64,000 nt of DNA, taken from assembly GCF_910596095.1 (NCBI RefSeq), contig NC_056548.1, positions 4,737,151 through 4,801,150 of the forward strand. Direction: 5' to 3'. The translations under genes were made by a program, and so were the position numbers. The notes under the pieces are model-generated. The model made no database searches and was not told the origin of the DNA. It saw nothing but the letters and a program-made list of their open reading frames with translations. This document shows, one piece after another, positions 46,801 through 59,049 of this stretch; the stretch's first letter is position 1; every line of letters starts with the position of its first letter. The stretch comes from Thunnus maccoyii. Its lineage: Eukaryota; Chordata; Actinopteri; Scombriformes; Scombridae.

Positions 46801-49800
46801 TAAAACATTTTTATTTTTACTTGATCAATATCAAAAATTAAAGGGGAACTCTACCAGTTTTAAACATTAAATCCAGTGTTCATCATATCTTCTGTCGCTC
46901 TGATTAAGCTTAAAATGTTAAAATAACCATGATGATGTCATAGTGATGTCATCAGGGTTATCCCCGGTTCAGATCGAGACTTTAACTTTTATAGCAGAAA
47001 GCCTGTGTTACAAAATGGGGCTCTGTAGTTTTGAAATATGTGGGTGATGATCAGGCAGGGAGGGTTTAAAGAAGCTACCGCTATCAAGTTGCATTTTGGG
47101 AAATGTAGGAACCGGAGTTTCTGGTTGGAAACTAATTAAAACTAACGACTAAAAGTTGGAATAACAGCCTCGTCTGCTTCAATATTTACTATTTTTTTTG
47201 TTTTTGTTTCTTAGAAGTCTCCCTGAACTTTATGGAAGCGCAGCTCTAAATTTGTGGAGTTCCCCTTTAATAATCGGCAGATATCAGAATTGTATTGATT
47301 AAGTTTCTGACAATATGATCAGCGAACTCATTGAACTAATCAGTATTGAAATTAACAAAAACAGTCCACATTTAAGAATATATTGAAAAGATTCATTGTT
47401 AGATAATTAATATTTGTAACTTGTGATCATGTTTATTCATTTATATATTTATATATTTATATATATGTGTGACATTTGGCTCTGAAATGAAACAGCAGCT
47501 TTGTATAGTTTAAGTCAACACGAGCCAACTGAGTTTGAGTTGTGAATGTGTGTCGAAGAGTACAGAGTGACTGGTTGGGAAGGGGGGTAGAGGGAGGGGG
47601 GGGGGAGGCTATATTTGAAATGCACAGGCATCATTTTACAGTGTTACTGTACAACCAGCTCGGTGGGGTGGACGTCTGCTGGCTCAGTCAGGCATACACC
47701 CATTCATGTGGACGCCTCGGCCCTGCGTCTCTTATCAAGCCGACCATCCTCTGCAGAGCGATAGGGACTGTCAGGCTGCAGCGGGCCACTCCCAGAGCTG
47801 CAGCCAGCTGCCTGCAGGGAGAGACGCAGCCACATCCCGCTGCCGGTTGTACACAAAACACCCTCAACTCGTTCAGTCACTCTGTCCCTTTTGGGGAGGG
47901 GAGGGGAGGATATTTAGTCTTACTGTACTGACAGAAAATCCAAACGCTGCACAAACACAGCGTAGCATGCTAGAGTAGATGATTATTTTTTTTTACTCCA
48001 GTGTTCAGCAACCTGCTCGCTGCTGGTGTTTAAGTCTGACTGTTACCTCGTGGATTCAGGCCTTTGTCTGTTAAATATGATGATGTCACTTATTGATTCT
48101 GTATCTGCAGATCAACAAAATGCTCTGAAAGTCGTCCGTGCCAGCAAGCCCAGAACGAGAAAATCCAGCAAGGTAATTCATTGTCTTTACTTTTTTTTGT
48201 TTTTAACTAATGTTTTTGTTAAATGTCCAAAAAAACAGGTTTAGTGTGATCATTATGTCCTAATTAATCCCACAGCAACACTGAATAAAAAGCACATGTT
48301 GCCACTTTGTTCTGTTGTTTAATATCTCAGTAAACGTATAAATTTGATGTGTTTTAATTGAGCTTTTAGTAAAAAAAAAAACAACCCAATTTGAAGTTGT
48401 GAGTGGTGGTTGTCGGTCTCCCAGCTGTAAATAAACCAACATGTTTTGGCTCTTTTGAGGTTCTGTTTAAACTTCTGCCCGATCCTGACGTGCAGGCTGG
48501 GAAATGAACATCTGCCACCAGCCAAATCTTAGCCGGTTTAAGCTGCTGTTGTGTTATTTTGTTTGCTTTTCCAACCAGTTTTTCCACAGCAATCATTTCA
48601 AGTCCCGGTCGTCGGAAAGGAACAAAATAATAGAGAGAGAAATGTAAATAAAGACAGTTTATTAACTTTAAATGAGGATTTTTGGAACAAAGGAAGTGTT
48701 GACATCTTAGAAAAAGAAAATAAAGTTGTCGGTTAGTGAGTCAGCAGAGTGAATACGTGTTTTTTTGATGTTTTTTTTAAATTTTTTTTATTAAAATTAA
48801 ATTTACTTCATGCAGTCGGAGAGGGACTCACTAAGCTGACAGGTCTCGACCTTCCCACATGTACCTTGATGACCCGGAACGCAAACTGTCAACATTTTCA
48901 TGGTCAAAGTCACGTGTGAAAGGTTACAGTTTACACTAAAGCTGCACAGTAATCACATACTGTTAGAGCTGAAAGATATGATAATTATGTGAATATTTTT
49001 TTCCAAAAAAACAATATATTGCAAACAAAAAATAATCCTCAGAGCAATGAACTGTGCTCCACATATGAGAACAAATTCTTTGTGTAAAAAACATGTAAAA
49101 CAATTTTTTACATTACAATCTACTCAGTCATTAATTTCAATAACAGAAATTTGTAAATGTTAAGGTTATATTGCACCATCATGATATGATTTAGCTGAAA
49201 TTAAATAAAAGATAATATTAAATTATTGTGCGCCACTACATATTGTGATTTATGTTTTTTTCCCCCCAAATGTTACGGTAAATCTAATACAGCTATTATA
49301 CACATAATATATCTTCAGCATGTGACAGTTAAAAGATCCACAACATTAACTTATTTTGAACATTATCTTTATTTCTAACTTGATTCATATTTTAGAAACT
49401 TGGTCAACAGTTAGTTTCATTTGTGACGTCTGATGAGTTAAAGGTGTCCTGTGGAGTTTTCTTGTAAACAAACAAAAATTATATTTAGATCCAACTTTCA
49501 TCGAAACATGTTGCATGTTGTATCCCTGAAATCCAACAAACATGTCGAGTGCTTTTCCTTCCCCATAAAACATTTTCAAAGCTTCAATAATTTAACATTC
49601 ATTTATTATCATTTTACAACACAAGAATGTATATAAAATGTAGTTTGTAGCCGCTTAATGCTACTCACAAAAATAGAAATTATATAAAAGGATTAATAAA
49701 TAATAAGTTATAAAAATAAAACTATTTTTTTATTGTAGTGCAGAGGATGAATTGTAATTAAATGTTGGTTGTTGGTTTTGCTAGCTAGCGGTCGTCTTCT

Positions 49801-50408
49801 TTTTTTGCTTTTGTTGACACATTTCTGTGTTTCTTATCTCACTACTGCCACCAAGTGTCAACCAGTGAAATAACTAGAAACCAGCTGTAGTCTTGTACGT
49901 CTTGTGCAGGACTTTATAGTGCGAGTATTTGCCCCTAAAAATAGATATTTGCGAACTGGAAAAATAATTTGAGAGCAAAGTGTGCGAGTAAAGATTACAA
50001 CCAACCATAATATTTTATCTCCCCGCTGCTAATCTTTTAAAAGCTAGTATTTAATAGTCAGATAATGGTTATTAACAGTACATAACAGTACATTAGAAGT
50101 GTAAATATCAGCACACCGCTAACTGTAGCCTCAGTTTGTCCCTCTCAAACAAAGCTGCTGGTAGCGTTAGCATGTCTGATAAGAGACGGTAGAACGGCGA
50201 CGTCGTGCTAATAAATAAACAAGATTTATTCCTTTTCTGTGGCAGTAAACGCAACACACGCTGGTATATAACTAACTCTGCTCTACTGCATTCAGAGCTT
50301 TACAAGATATTCAGGGCTGACGAGGGTAATACTAACATGATAAACAGCAGGACTGCAGCTACATACTGACACTCCCCCCCCTCTCACACACACACACACA
50401 CACACACA

Positions 50409-50445
<37 letters not shown>

Positions 50446-50574
50446 CAGCCTCTGTGTTGCTTTAATATTTTTCACTCTGCTCCTAAATGTCTTTGTGTGC
50501 TCCTAAATTTTTTTTTTTTCATTTAGCAGCACATGCACTGCTGTTAGCAGGGGGCCCTGTTGTAACCTGCATGC

Positions 50575-50630
<56 letters not shown>

Positions 50631-53600
50631 ATATATGTGCGTCCTCATGAGTGTGCAGGATTCAAACAAAATGGGGACCCACTCATAAAAAACATTGCTC
50701 AATAGCGCTACTAGTGGTCAAAACCATCACAGGTTACCTTTTTTTTTTTAATTATGATTTTAATTCTCCATTAAGGCACAACTCATGATGCATTATGTAA
50801 TCACTCGGAGTCACACAAAAAAACCCTAAAATCCAAGTTATTAATGTTTTCTGATGTTATTTTATACATTAATAATAGTTGGAAATGCAGCAGAGAAGCA
50901 GGTTTATATTTTCAGACAAAGCAGATTTTTAAACATTACGTTTTCAGTTCATACATCAAAAATTAAACCTTAAATTAAATTAACTTGTGCCAAGTTTTCA
51001 GCCAGTTCACATGCATCAGTGAGAGTTGTGTAAAAGCTAAAATACCCTTCAGAATGAACTAAAGCTGCAACTAACGGTTATTTTCATGATTAAATTGTTT
51101 AGTCTATAAAATATAAAGGTGAAAAACGCCTGTTAAATTTTCTACAGTCAAAGGCGACGTCTTTAAATGTCTTGTTTTGTCCGACCAACAGTTTAAAACC
51201 TCCAAATATTCAATTTATAATCATATAAAACACAGAAAAGCAGCAAATCTTTGTATTTTTGCTTAAAGAATGACTAAAACAATTAATCATTTACCAAAAT
51301 CTAGAATGAAATTTGATGTGGTCCTGTGATGTGAACATTTTAGTATCAAAAACACAATAAATTATTTTTTGGGTGTTACTGCTGTAGTGTAATTGTGTTT
51401 TAAAACATCAGTATTACAGTTTTTTATGTTTTCTGGCCTCCTTACTGCGCAGCTCCGACTGTAACCTCGTCCGTCTAACCTTGATCTCATATCAGTTTGT
51501 CCAAATTTACAACACCCACATCGGTGGAAAGCGACTCGGCCTGTTTGTCGTTTGTTGTTTGCGGACGGAGCACTGACCTCCTTTTTCCTCCCCGCTGGTT
51601 TCTACCAGAAGGACACTTGAACTCGACCTGTCCCTCAAACACACACACGATGTTTTTAAATGACTGAAATGAATCCCGATCGATCTGTGAAAGCCTGAAA
51701 TGACAAATCTTTATTAATCTCTTCTGTTTTTTCCTCTTTTCTTACAGTCGAGTGACTTCAGTGACATCACAAACTGGCCCACACCTGGTGAACTGGCCAA
51801 AGAGGTACGACGTGTGTGTGTGTGTGTGTGTGTTAATAGAAGCTGGTTGAATCTCATTTTGTTTGCTTTCTGCCCCCTTTTCCTGAACAGACTGGTCACT
51901 AAACAGTTTTTCTGATCTCTGCTCACTAGATGGAGCACTAAAAACATCCAATGATGTTGAAAAATTCAGCTCTGCTCTAATAATTTGGTTCAAACTGTTA
52001 ACAACTGTTAAAAGTCCAAATTTTCTTTAAAGAAACTGCCAAATGTTCATCCAGGGAACCTTAATGATTTGAAGTTTAAAGAAAAAATCACAGAAAAGAA
52101 AAAAAATAGCCTTAATTTCTGCCACTGTGGCGTAATGTTACTTCCTGTGATGTCTACATAGAGTAACAGGTGTAATCAATCTGTTTTTATAAAATTATGT
52201 CTAAGGTTCATTAAATTAAGGCTCTTCAGGGCAACACTTTACTTGAACTCCACCTGTTTAACATTTATAAGCAGAATACAAACATTTAAACTGTTTTTTA
52301 AAGCATAACTCTGCTGTATAAACAGATAATGAATGACTGAATATAGTAAAACATTAATAAATACTAAAAAAAGTCCTTTATCTGCTGATAAATACATTAT
52401 AGTGTGTTATAAATTTCTCAAAATGTTAGTGTACTTAAATTGCTTGCTAAATAGGAGGACTTAAAGTAAAGTTTTACTTCTTTAAAGGAACTTTTTCCTT
52501 TTTCCTCTTCTTAAGAGCAGCTGAAAGACGTTTCCTTGTCTCTAAAACGATCTGAAATAAAAACAGAAACAACAAAGCAACATTTCCTACTTTTCAGGAC
52601 ACCAGTGAAAAAACAAACATGCTAAACTTCAAAGCTTTAAAATTTAACCGATAAACCAAAATTTGTTGGTTTAAAGTTTTTCAGTGATTTTTAAAAAAAA
52701 AAAATTATTTATTAGTTTATTTGCAAAAAAACCATTATAACAGGTTAAAACAACATGTCCCTGTTTAAGCTTTTCTACTTAAAATAGTCATGATGAATAA
52801 AAACTGTAGACACTGAAGAGTTGATAGAAGAACAGATTCTAGTTTATTTTTTGTGATTTGGTTCAACTTTTATAATTTGAGGATGTCTCATTTCCTCGAA
52901 AGGTTTTTAAAATGAGTCGACGGCCTTGAAAGTAGATTTTTTGTTCTCGTCCTGACAAAAATTGCAACTGTACATCTAAAATTGGACGACTTAAACCGAC
53001 GATCATTTCTCAGCAGTAAAAATGAGTCATCTGTAGGTCAACTTTGATACATTTCCATTTTGAGACCTTGGAATTTTTCTTTCCAAGTAAGTGACTTTTA
53101 CAAAAAGGAACAAACGGCACACGAGAAGCAGATGCAACTGAATTAAAACAGAGAAATGAGTAAGAATAAAAAAAAAATAAAAAAAAAAGGCCACATGACG
53201 TTTAATCATCCTCCTAAAAGTATAATTAAAAGCTGATCTTTCTCTCTCTCTCTCCCAGCAACAACAAAATGTCCTCAACAACAACGGAAAGAAGCCTCCT
53301 TCCTCACGCAGGGAGAAGGAGAAGAGGAGGGAGAGACCGGACAGGAAGTCGGAGAGCAGCCACGACGGCGGCGAGAGCAAAGAGAACCAGGAGGCTCAGC
53401 TGGACCCGCTGGGAGAGCTGCCCAAAGACGGAGAGTCCAAGCCGGGACAGGACGCCAAGAGCGCCGGCCTGAAGAAGAGAGGAGGTGAGGGTGAGGAGTG
53501 TTTCTTCTTGAGTAAATAAAGCATGTCGAACGGCATCCTGCGGATCAGATCCAGTTTGATTTTAATGCGCATTTCTTCGCTGTCACGTGAAAATATTTGA

Positions 53601-56600
53601 TACGCCGATTTTTAAACTTTACATCAATTAAGATGATTTGATTGGGTTTTTAATGATTATATACACTTAAAAATCTGCTTTAACTACATTTGGAAATGTT
53701 TTTCATCGGACAGCGATGATTTGTATCCTTGATTTCTTTTGCATTAAAAAATGAGCATGTCAATAACTGTATTGATCATTGTTGGTAATTGCTGATTGGT
53801 GCATGTTCTGTGGTACCTTTTTGCTGTGATAATCATACGTGTTGCTCTTCACTGATTCACTCCCATCTTTTATTTATTTATTTATTTATTTATTTTAAAA
53901 GAAGAGAAATAACAGGAACCGACCTCAGTGGAGGCGAGTAAGAGACACTCGTCTTCTTTCAGTGACTAAACCAGAGATGAAGTGAAGAGTTTTGTTCCAA
54001 AATGAGACGAGATAATCCACCAATAAATCCAACAAGTTTGTTGATGTGGAAAAAGTTGTTTAAGTTGACTTAAAATGAATAAAAAAACACTTAAGAGACA
54101 GTCTACTTCTGCCAGGATGCAGAAAAGCTTTAAATGTGACATTCTAAATACATTTTAAAATCTTTTAATATTCACCTGGATCTGCATCATCATCATACAC
54201 ATGAAGATGGACAAACATTAGATACGTGTGGCAGGTTTTGTCATTTAGTTCATTAGAAAATATAAGAAATACTCTAAAAAGCCAAAAAACGTATTAGTTT
54301 GTCCCACAGCTCAACTTTACACCAAATTTCATTGATAAATTTTAGTAAGAATTTTCCTGCAAACAGGATTGAAAAGTCAATTTCGCTGATCATTAATGAT
54401 GAATCTAATGATAAATTAGAAATTTTTAAGTAGAGTTGAAAGAATTAGTTGTAATTTATTGATTAGCTGATTGACAGAAAATGAATTGGCAACTATTTGG
54501 ATAATCGATTCGTTGTTTTAAGTAATTTTTTTAAGGCAAAAATGCCGAAAATTCCCCAGTTCAGACTTCTTTATTATGAAGATTGGCTGATTTTCTTTGT
54601 CTCATGTGACAGTAAATTAACATTTGTGGGTTTTTTGAACTGTTGGTTGGACAAAACGAGCAATCTGAAGATTTGGTACTTAAGGAAATTGGGATATCAG
54701 CTGATTCCTGACTTATTATATATAGACCAAACAATTATTCCAATAATCCATTAATTAAAATAATTGTTAGTTGCAACCCCTTTTTTTTTTTTTTTTTAAA
54801 GGTTCAACTTACAGTATGTTGTAATAAAGCACATTCTAATTGGAAACATGTCATCACTCGTCTTTATGCCCCTGAAAGCAATATTGATCGACTTCACTCT
54901 CAATCTTTGCATATTTCAGGTTTTTTAAGAATTAATTTACCTCACAAAGCTTCATCAGTGTTGTCATAAAACCGTCCACAGGCTTTAAGTTTTCACCTGT
55001 GGTTCATTTTGTTTGTCATGTAAACAGCTTTTCTTCTTCTTAATGAGGTGTTTGAGGAGAAACATGTGTCGACCATGTGTTGCAGAGGATCCTTTTGTTT
55101 TTTTTTAAATTTTAGATGCAGAATGATGAACTCTTTTTTTTTATTTAAATTGTTCCAAAAATGAATTTCCAGCGTTTTGGAACGAAACTCTTCAAGCTCT
55201 GTTCTCGGTGTGCAATCATCGCTAGGTAACAAACGTAAGTGGGTTTCTCTGCCGCTGGAGGAAGTGTCCCGGGAGGACGGCGCCAAGACGCCCGGCGGGG
55301 GCCCGACGCGCTCGGAAACAGAGCCCAACAGCGACTCGCCTGACCCCACGTCGCCCAATCACACGCTCCATAATAACAGGGCGCATGATAGCAACAGGAG
55401 TAAGTGTTTTCTGTCCCCACCTTCAGTCTCTGTTTTTTTTTTTTTTTTTTACTTCTTCGCTCGTTGGTTCGCTGTTTGCTCGCTGATATCGTTTCATGTT
55501 TACTCACCGCTTCTCCTCCTCTGCCATCTGTCTTTGTTAATGTCTGCAAGCTGCTTCTCATACTAACACACGGCACAATGAAAGCATGATTAAAATCTAC
55601 AAATTAAAAGCTCCTCTGATAACCTTTGATGATCTTTTAACCAAACAAAAAACCTTCAAGTTTAGTCTCTTAATTTTGTTGCATCAGACAAGCGATTGAA
55701 AGGCTTTTTGTTCTCTCAGCTTACAGGTGGAGGTGGATAAATGATCAGTTTGGCAACACTTGTCTGGGAGAGAAAACTAAATTAAACATTCATCTTAATC
55801 TTGACTGAACGTCCCGATGAAAAACTTAAATCTTGTATTTCTTTAGACTTTGGATCATCGATGTTTCAGGTGTTCAAGTTTTCATATAAAGATCAGTGGT
55901 TCTCAAAAGGTTTTCTGTCGTTGACGATTGATGTGCAAATGAAAAATGCAACGTGAGAGCGAGGTCGGCTTCGTAGCGTTAATATGATCCTGTTTTGTTT
56001 TTTTTGTTGTCCTCGTTATAAATCTGTCCTTCTTGTACTCAACGTGTCGTTCTGTCTGAATAAATCAAACCGTTGTAATGTCTCTGCACTTTTTGAGAAC
56101 CAACTGTTCTTATCAACCGGTAAAAACGAAGGTTTGATACATATTATACACATATATTGATATTTGTGATGATTTTACAGCATCAACAGATCCTACAAAT
56201 TAACTTGATGCATAAAATGTTACCAAAATCAAAAGAAATGATGGCCAACACTACAAAATAAAAAAAAAATCCAGGTTGTTAAATACAAAACAAGAAAAAA
56301 ACTAGAATTTTCCTTTCATGCCGTTCATTTAAATACTTTTATTGAGCGTAATGTGTCTTGTAAAAGTAGTTATATGTATGTATGTATGAATCCTCTGTAT
56401 ATTTAATACACCTGTAAGATCCCCCCAAAGGTCTTTTAGTTGTCTGGATTGGAACCGACTACATGAGTTTTCTGTAATATTTGACACCTTAACGTCCTGT
56501 CCACAGGTTGGAGGAGAGAACAGCGGGACTTTTGGGACGATTCCGGCAGCGTGAGGAGCGACGGCGGCAGCGTCCGTGGAGGAATACGAGGCAGAGGGAA

Positions 56601-58863
56601 GGGTCGCGGTCGCGGGAGAGGTCGCGGACGAGGCATGTGTTTTTGTTTTTTGTTTGTTTGTTTGTTTTTTTAGTTACCCCAGAACACAAGATTGTCAAAT
56701 GGAGAGAATTATTTATCCTCCTACTTGAAATGTTCATCTTGTTTGAACTGCTTTGCTTTTTTAATTCTGTTATTAATTCACTGCAGCAAAACTTTGAGTT
56801 TATTTTGGCAGATAAGTAAGAAAATCTATATAAACTGTGTTCTCTGACTGTGTAGCCCCCAAAAATCCAGATGAAAGAAGATCTGAGTTCATAAAACTGT
56901 TCATATCGTCATCTGACAACTTCAGTTATTCCTTTGCGTCCACATTAAGAAACTTAACGAGCAGCAAGTTTTTAGATGTTTTTTTTGCCCTGAGTTTCAC
57001 CTCTCAGGCTGACAGAAGTATTCTACTTTCTCTGCATGTTTTTTGGATAAAACATATTTTTTTAATCTATATTTCAAATACTTTCTACTAAAAAGATGAT
57101 AGAATCAAGCATCAATAATACAGTAAGGCAGTAAAGGCCAGTGCTCGCTGTAGTAAAAATTTAAATACTACTAGCTGTAGTGGTGTATAGTGTATAATAA
57201 TCCCAGCTATATCATCTATTATAAAGTATAAGGTATTTTTTAAGTAGTTATATATTAACAACACAGAGTTTTGAACAGTATACCAGCTCTTTTGTTACTA
57301 CCATTAATATAGAAAGCATAATTACTAATTTACTGATTACCTTCATTGTGTCCAAACCCACGTCGTTAGTTCAGAGGAACAGACAAGTGAACAAAGTTTC
57401 CATCAGAGTAAATGAATTTAGGAGCTCTACAGTTTTAAGATTTTTTTATTTTTATCTCTGCCAGGTGTAAACCTGGAGGGGATCATGCGTTTGGTCGTGT
57501 GTTTATCTGTCTGCAGTTAATCAGCCTCATAAGTTATTTATGACTGTAAGCTCAATGACCTCTTGTGACTGCGGTGATTAACAATTTTTGAAAAACCTAT
57601 TTTATAAACACGATTCCTTACGAGTCTATAGTAAAGCTTGGACTTTTGTCTTTTCAGCAGTCCTCGCCATTTTAAGATATGCGTTACAACATAGTAAAAA
57701 GACATTTCTGGCAATCAGCAAGGCTAAAAACAAGGTTTACTTAGTCTGTTGCAGGACACGTTTTAGCCTTCATAATGGCTCAAAAACTGACATTCATAGA
57801 AAAGTTTGGTCTCATCTTGAGCCAGAGCATCTGCAGATTAATTCCACACCTGATATGTTATAATCCACTAAAGTTAGACACCATATGAGATGAATAAATC
57901 CCTGTTTTTGTTATCCTCTCACCTTCTTGACTGTAAGGGAGCCTGGAGGGACAATTGAGTGAGATTCAATTCAGTGTTTAAATTGAGAAGTTTTATCGTC
58001 CCATTTATTGATTCCTCATTAAGTTTATACAGTTAAGTGAACCCAGGATGCTCCGTTACAATACCATCACATTATTCTATACATCTTAAATAAAACTGAG
58101 ACAATACAAAAACACTTTATTAAAACATTTACATACATCTGTATAAGAACATTTACACACCTGGCAGAGATCTGCTCTCTACCGTGAGCATTCTTGTCTT
58201 ATTTTTCCTGTTTCTCCTTCTTTTTCAGGCCGTTATGAGTTTTCTCAGAGCTACCGGGACTCTCAGTCGTCCGACGGCTCCAACGCCCCCACAGAGTTCG
58301 GCAACAACATGGTTTACTACTACGACGACGGCAGCAAAGTCCAGATGTACACAGTGGACGAAAAGCTTCTTAAGGAATACATCAAACGGCAAATGTGAGC
58401 GTTTGTTTCTTTTTTTTACTTTTCTTACGAGTCTTGTAGGCTGCGGTGCATTTCTGCAATTTCCCCTCATCACCACCTCGTTAAATGTCCAGAGATTAAA
58501 CAAGATGCATAAAACACAACTACAGTTATTTATCCATTAAATTCCTATTAATTTTGAGCATCATCTCCATAGTTTAGATTCCTGTGGAGTCAGGTCTGAG
58601 GTGCAAGCGTGTCTCTAACTGACCTGAGCATGTTAGGTCTGCAAGGCTGCTCTGGGTTTGGTTTTGTCCTGCAGGGGGCAGCGTTGCGCTCTGTGTCTGA
58701 CTGACAGCTCTGGCCTCGTTGCAGAAGCAGACTCAGAATAGTGAAGGGTGAGGTAGAGTCCTAAATATAGTCTGAGTGCCTCGGAGGGGACAGCGGATGA
58801 ATTATACGCTGGCCTGAGCGAGGAAATGTAAAAAAGAAAAAAAAAAACTGTGTTTCAGGGAGT

Positions 58864-58894
<31 letters not shown>

Positions 58895-59017
58895 TGAAAT
58901 TCTTGTCTTCTCTTCTCTCGTCTTCCTTAGCATTATTCAGGCTGCTCACTCGGCCAGCGTTACTCCACATGAAAGGACAAATCGTCACCGCCTGCAGGCT
59001 GAGTCTGACGTACAGAC

Positions 59018-59049
<32 letters not shown>

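Noticed and set aside
47542..47931. 129-codon frame in larp1 intron 1 as a protein gene
   Set aside because: No recognisable domain, no splice sites and a low-complexity start; kept only as an unexplained GC-rich block.
50385..50628. CRISPR-like array
   Set aside because: These are plain CA/GT microsatellites without spaced repeats; the organism is a vertebrate.
53027..53380. Minus-strand frame over larp1 exon 4
   Set aside because: Antisense shadow of an Arg/Lys/Glu-rich exon.
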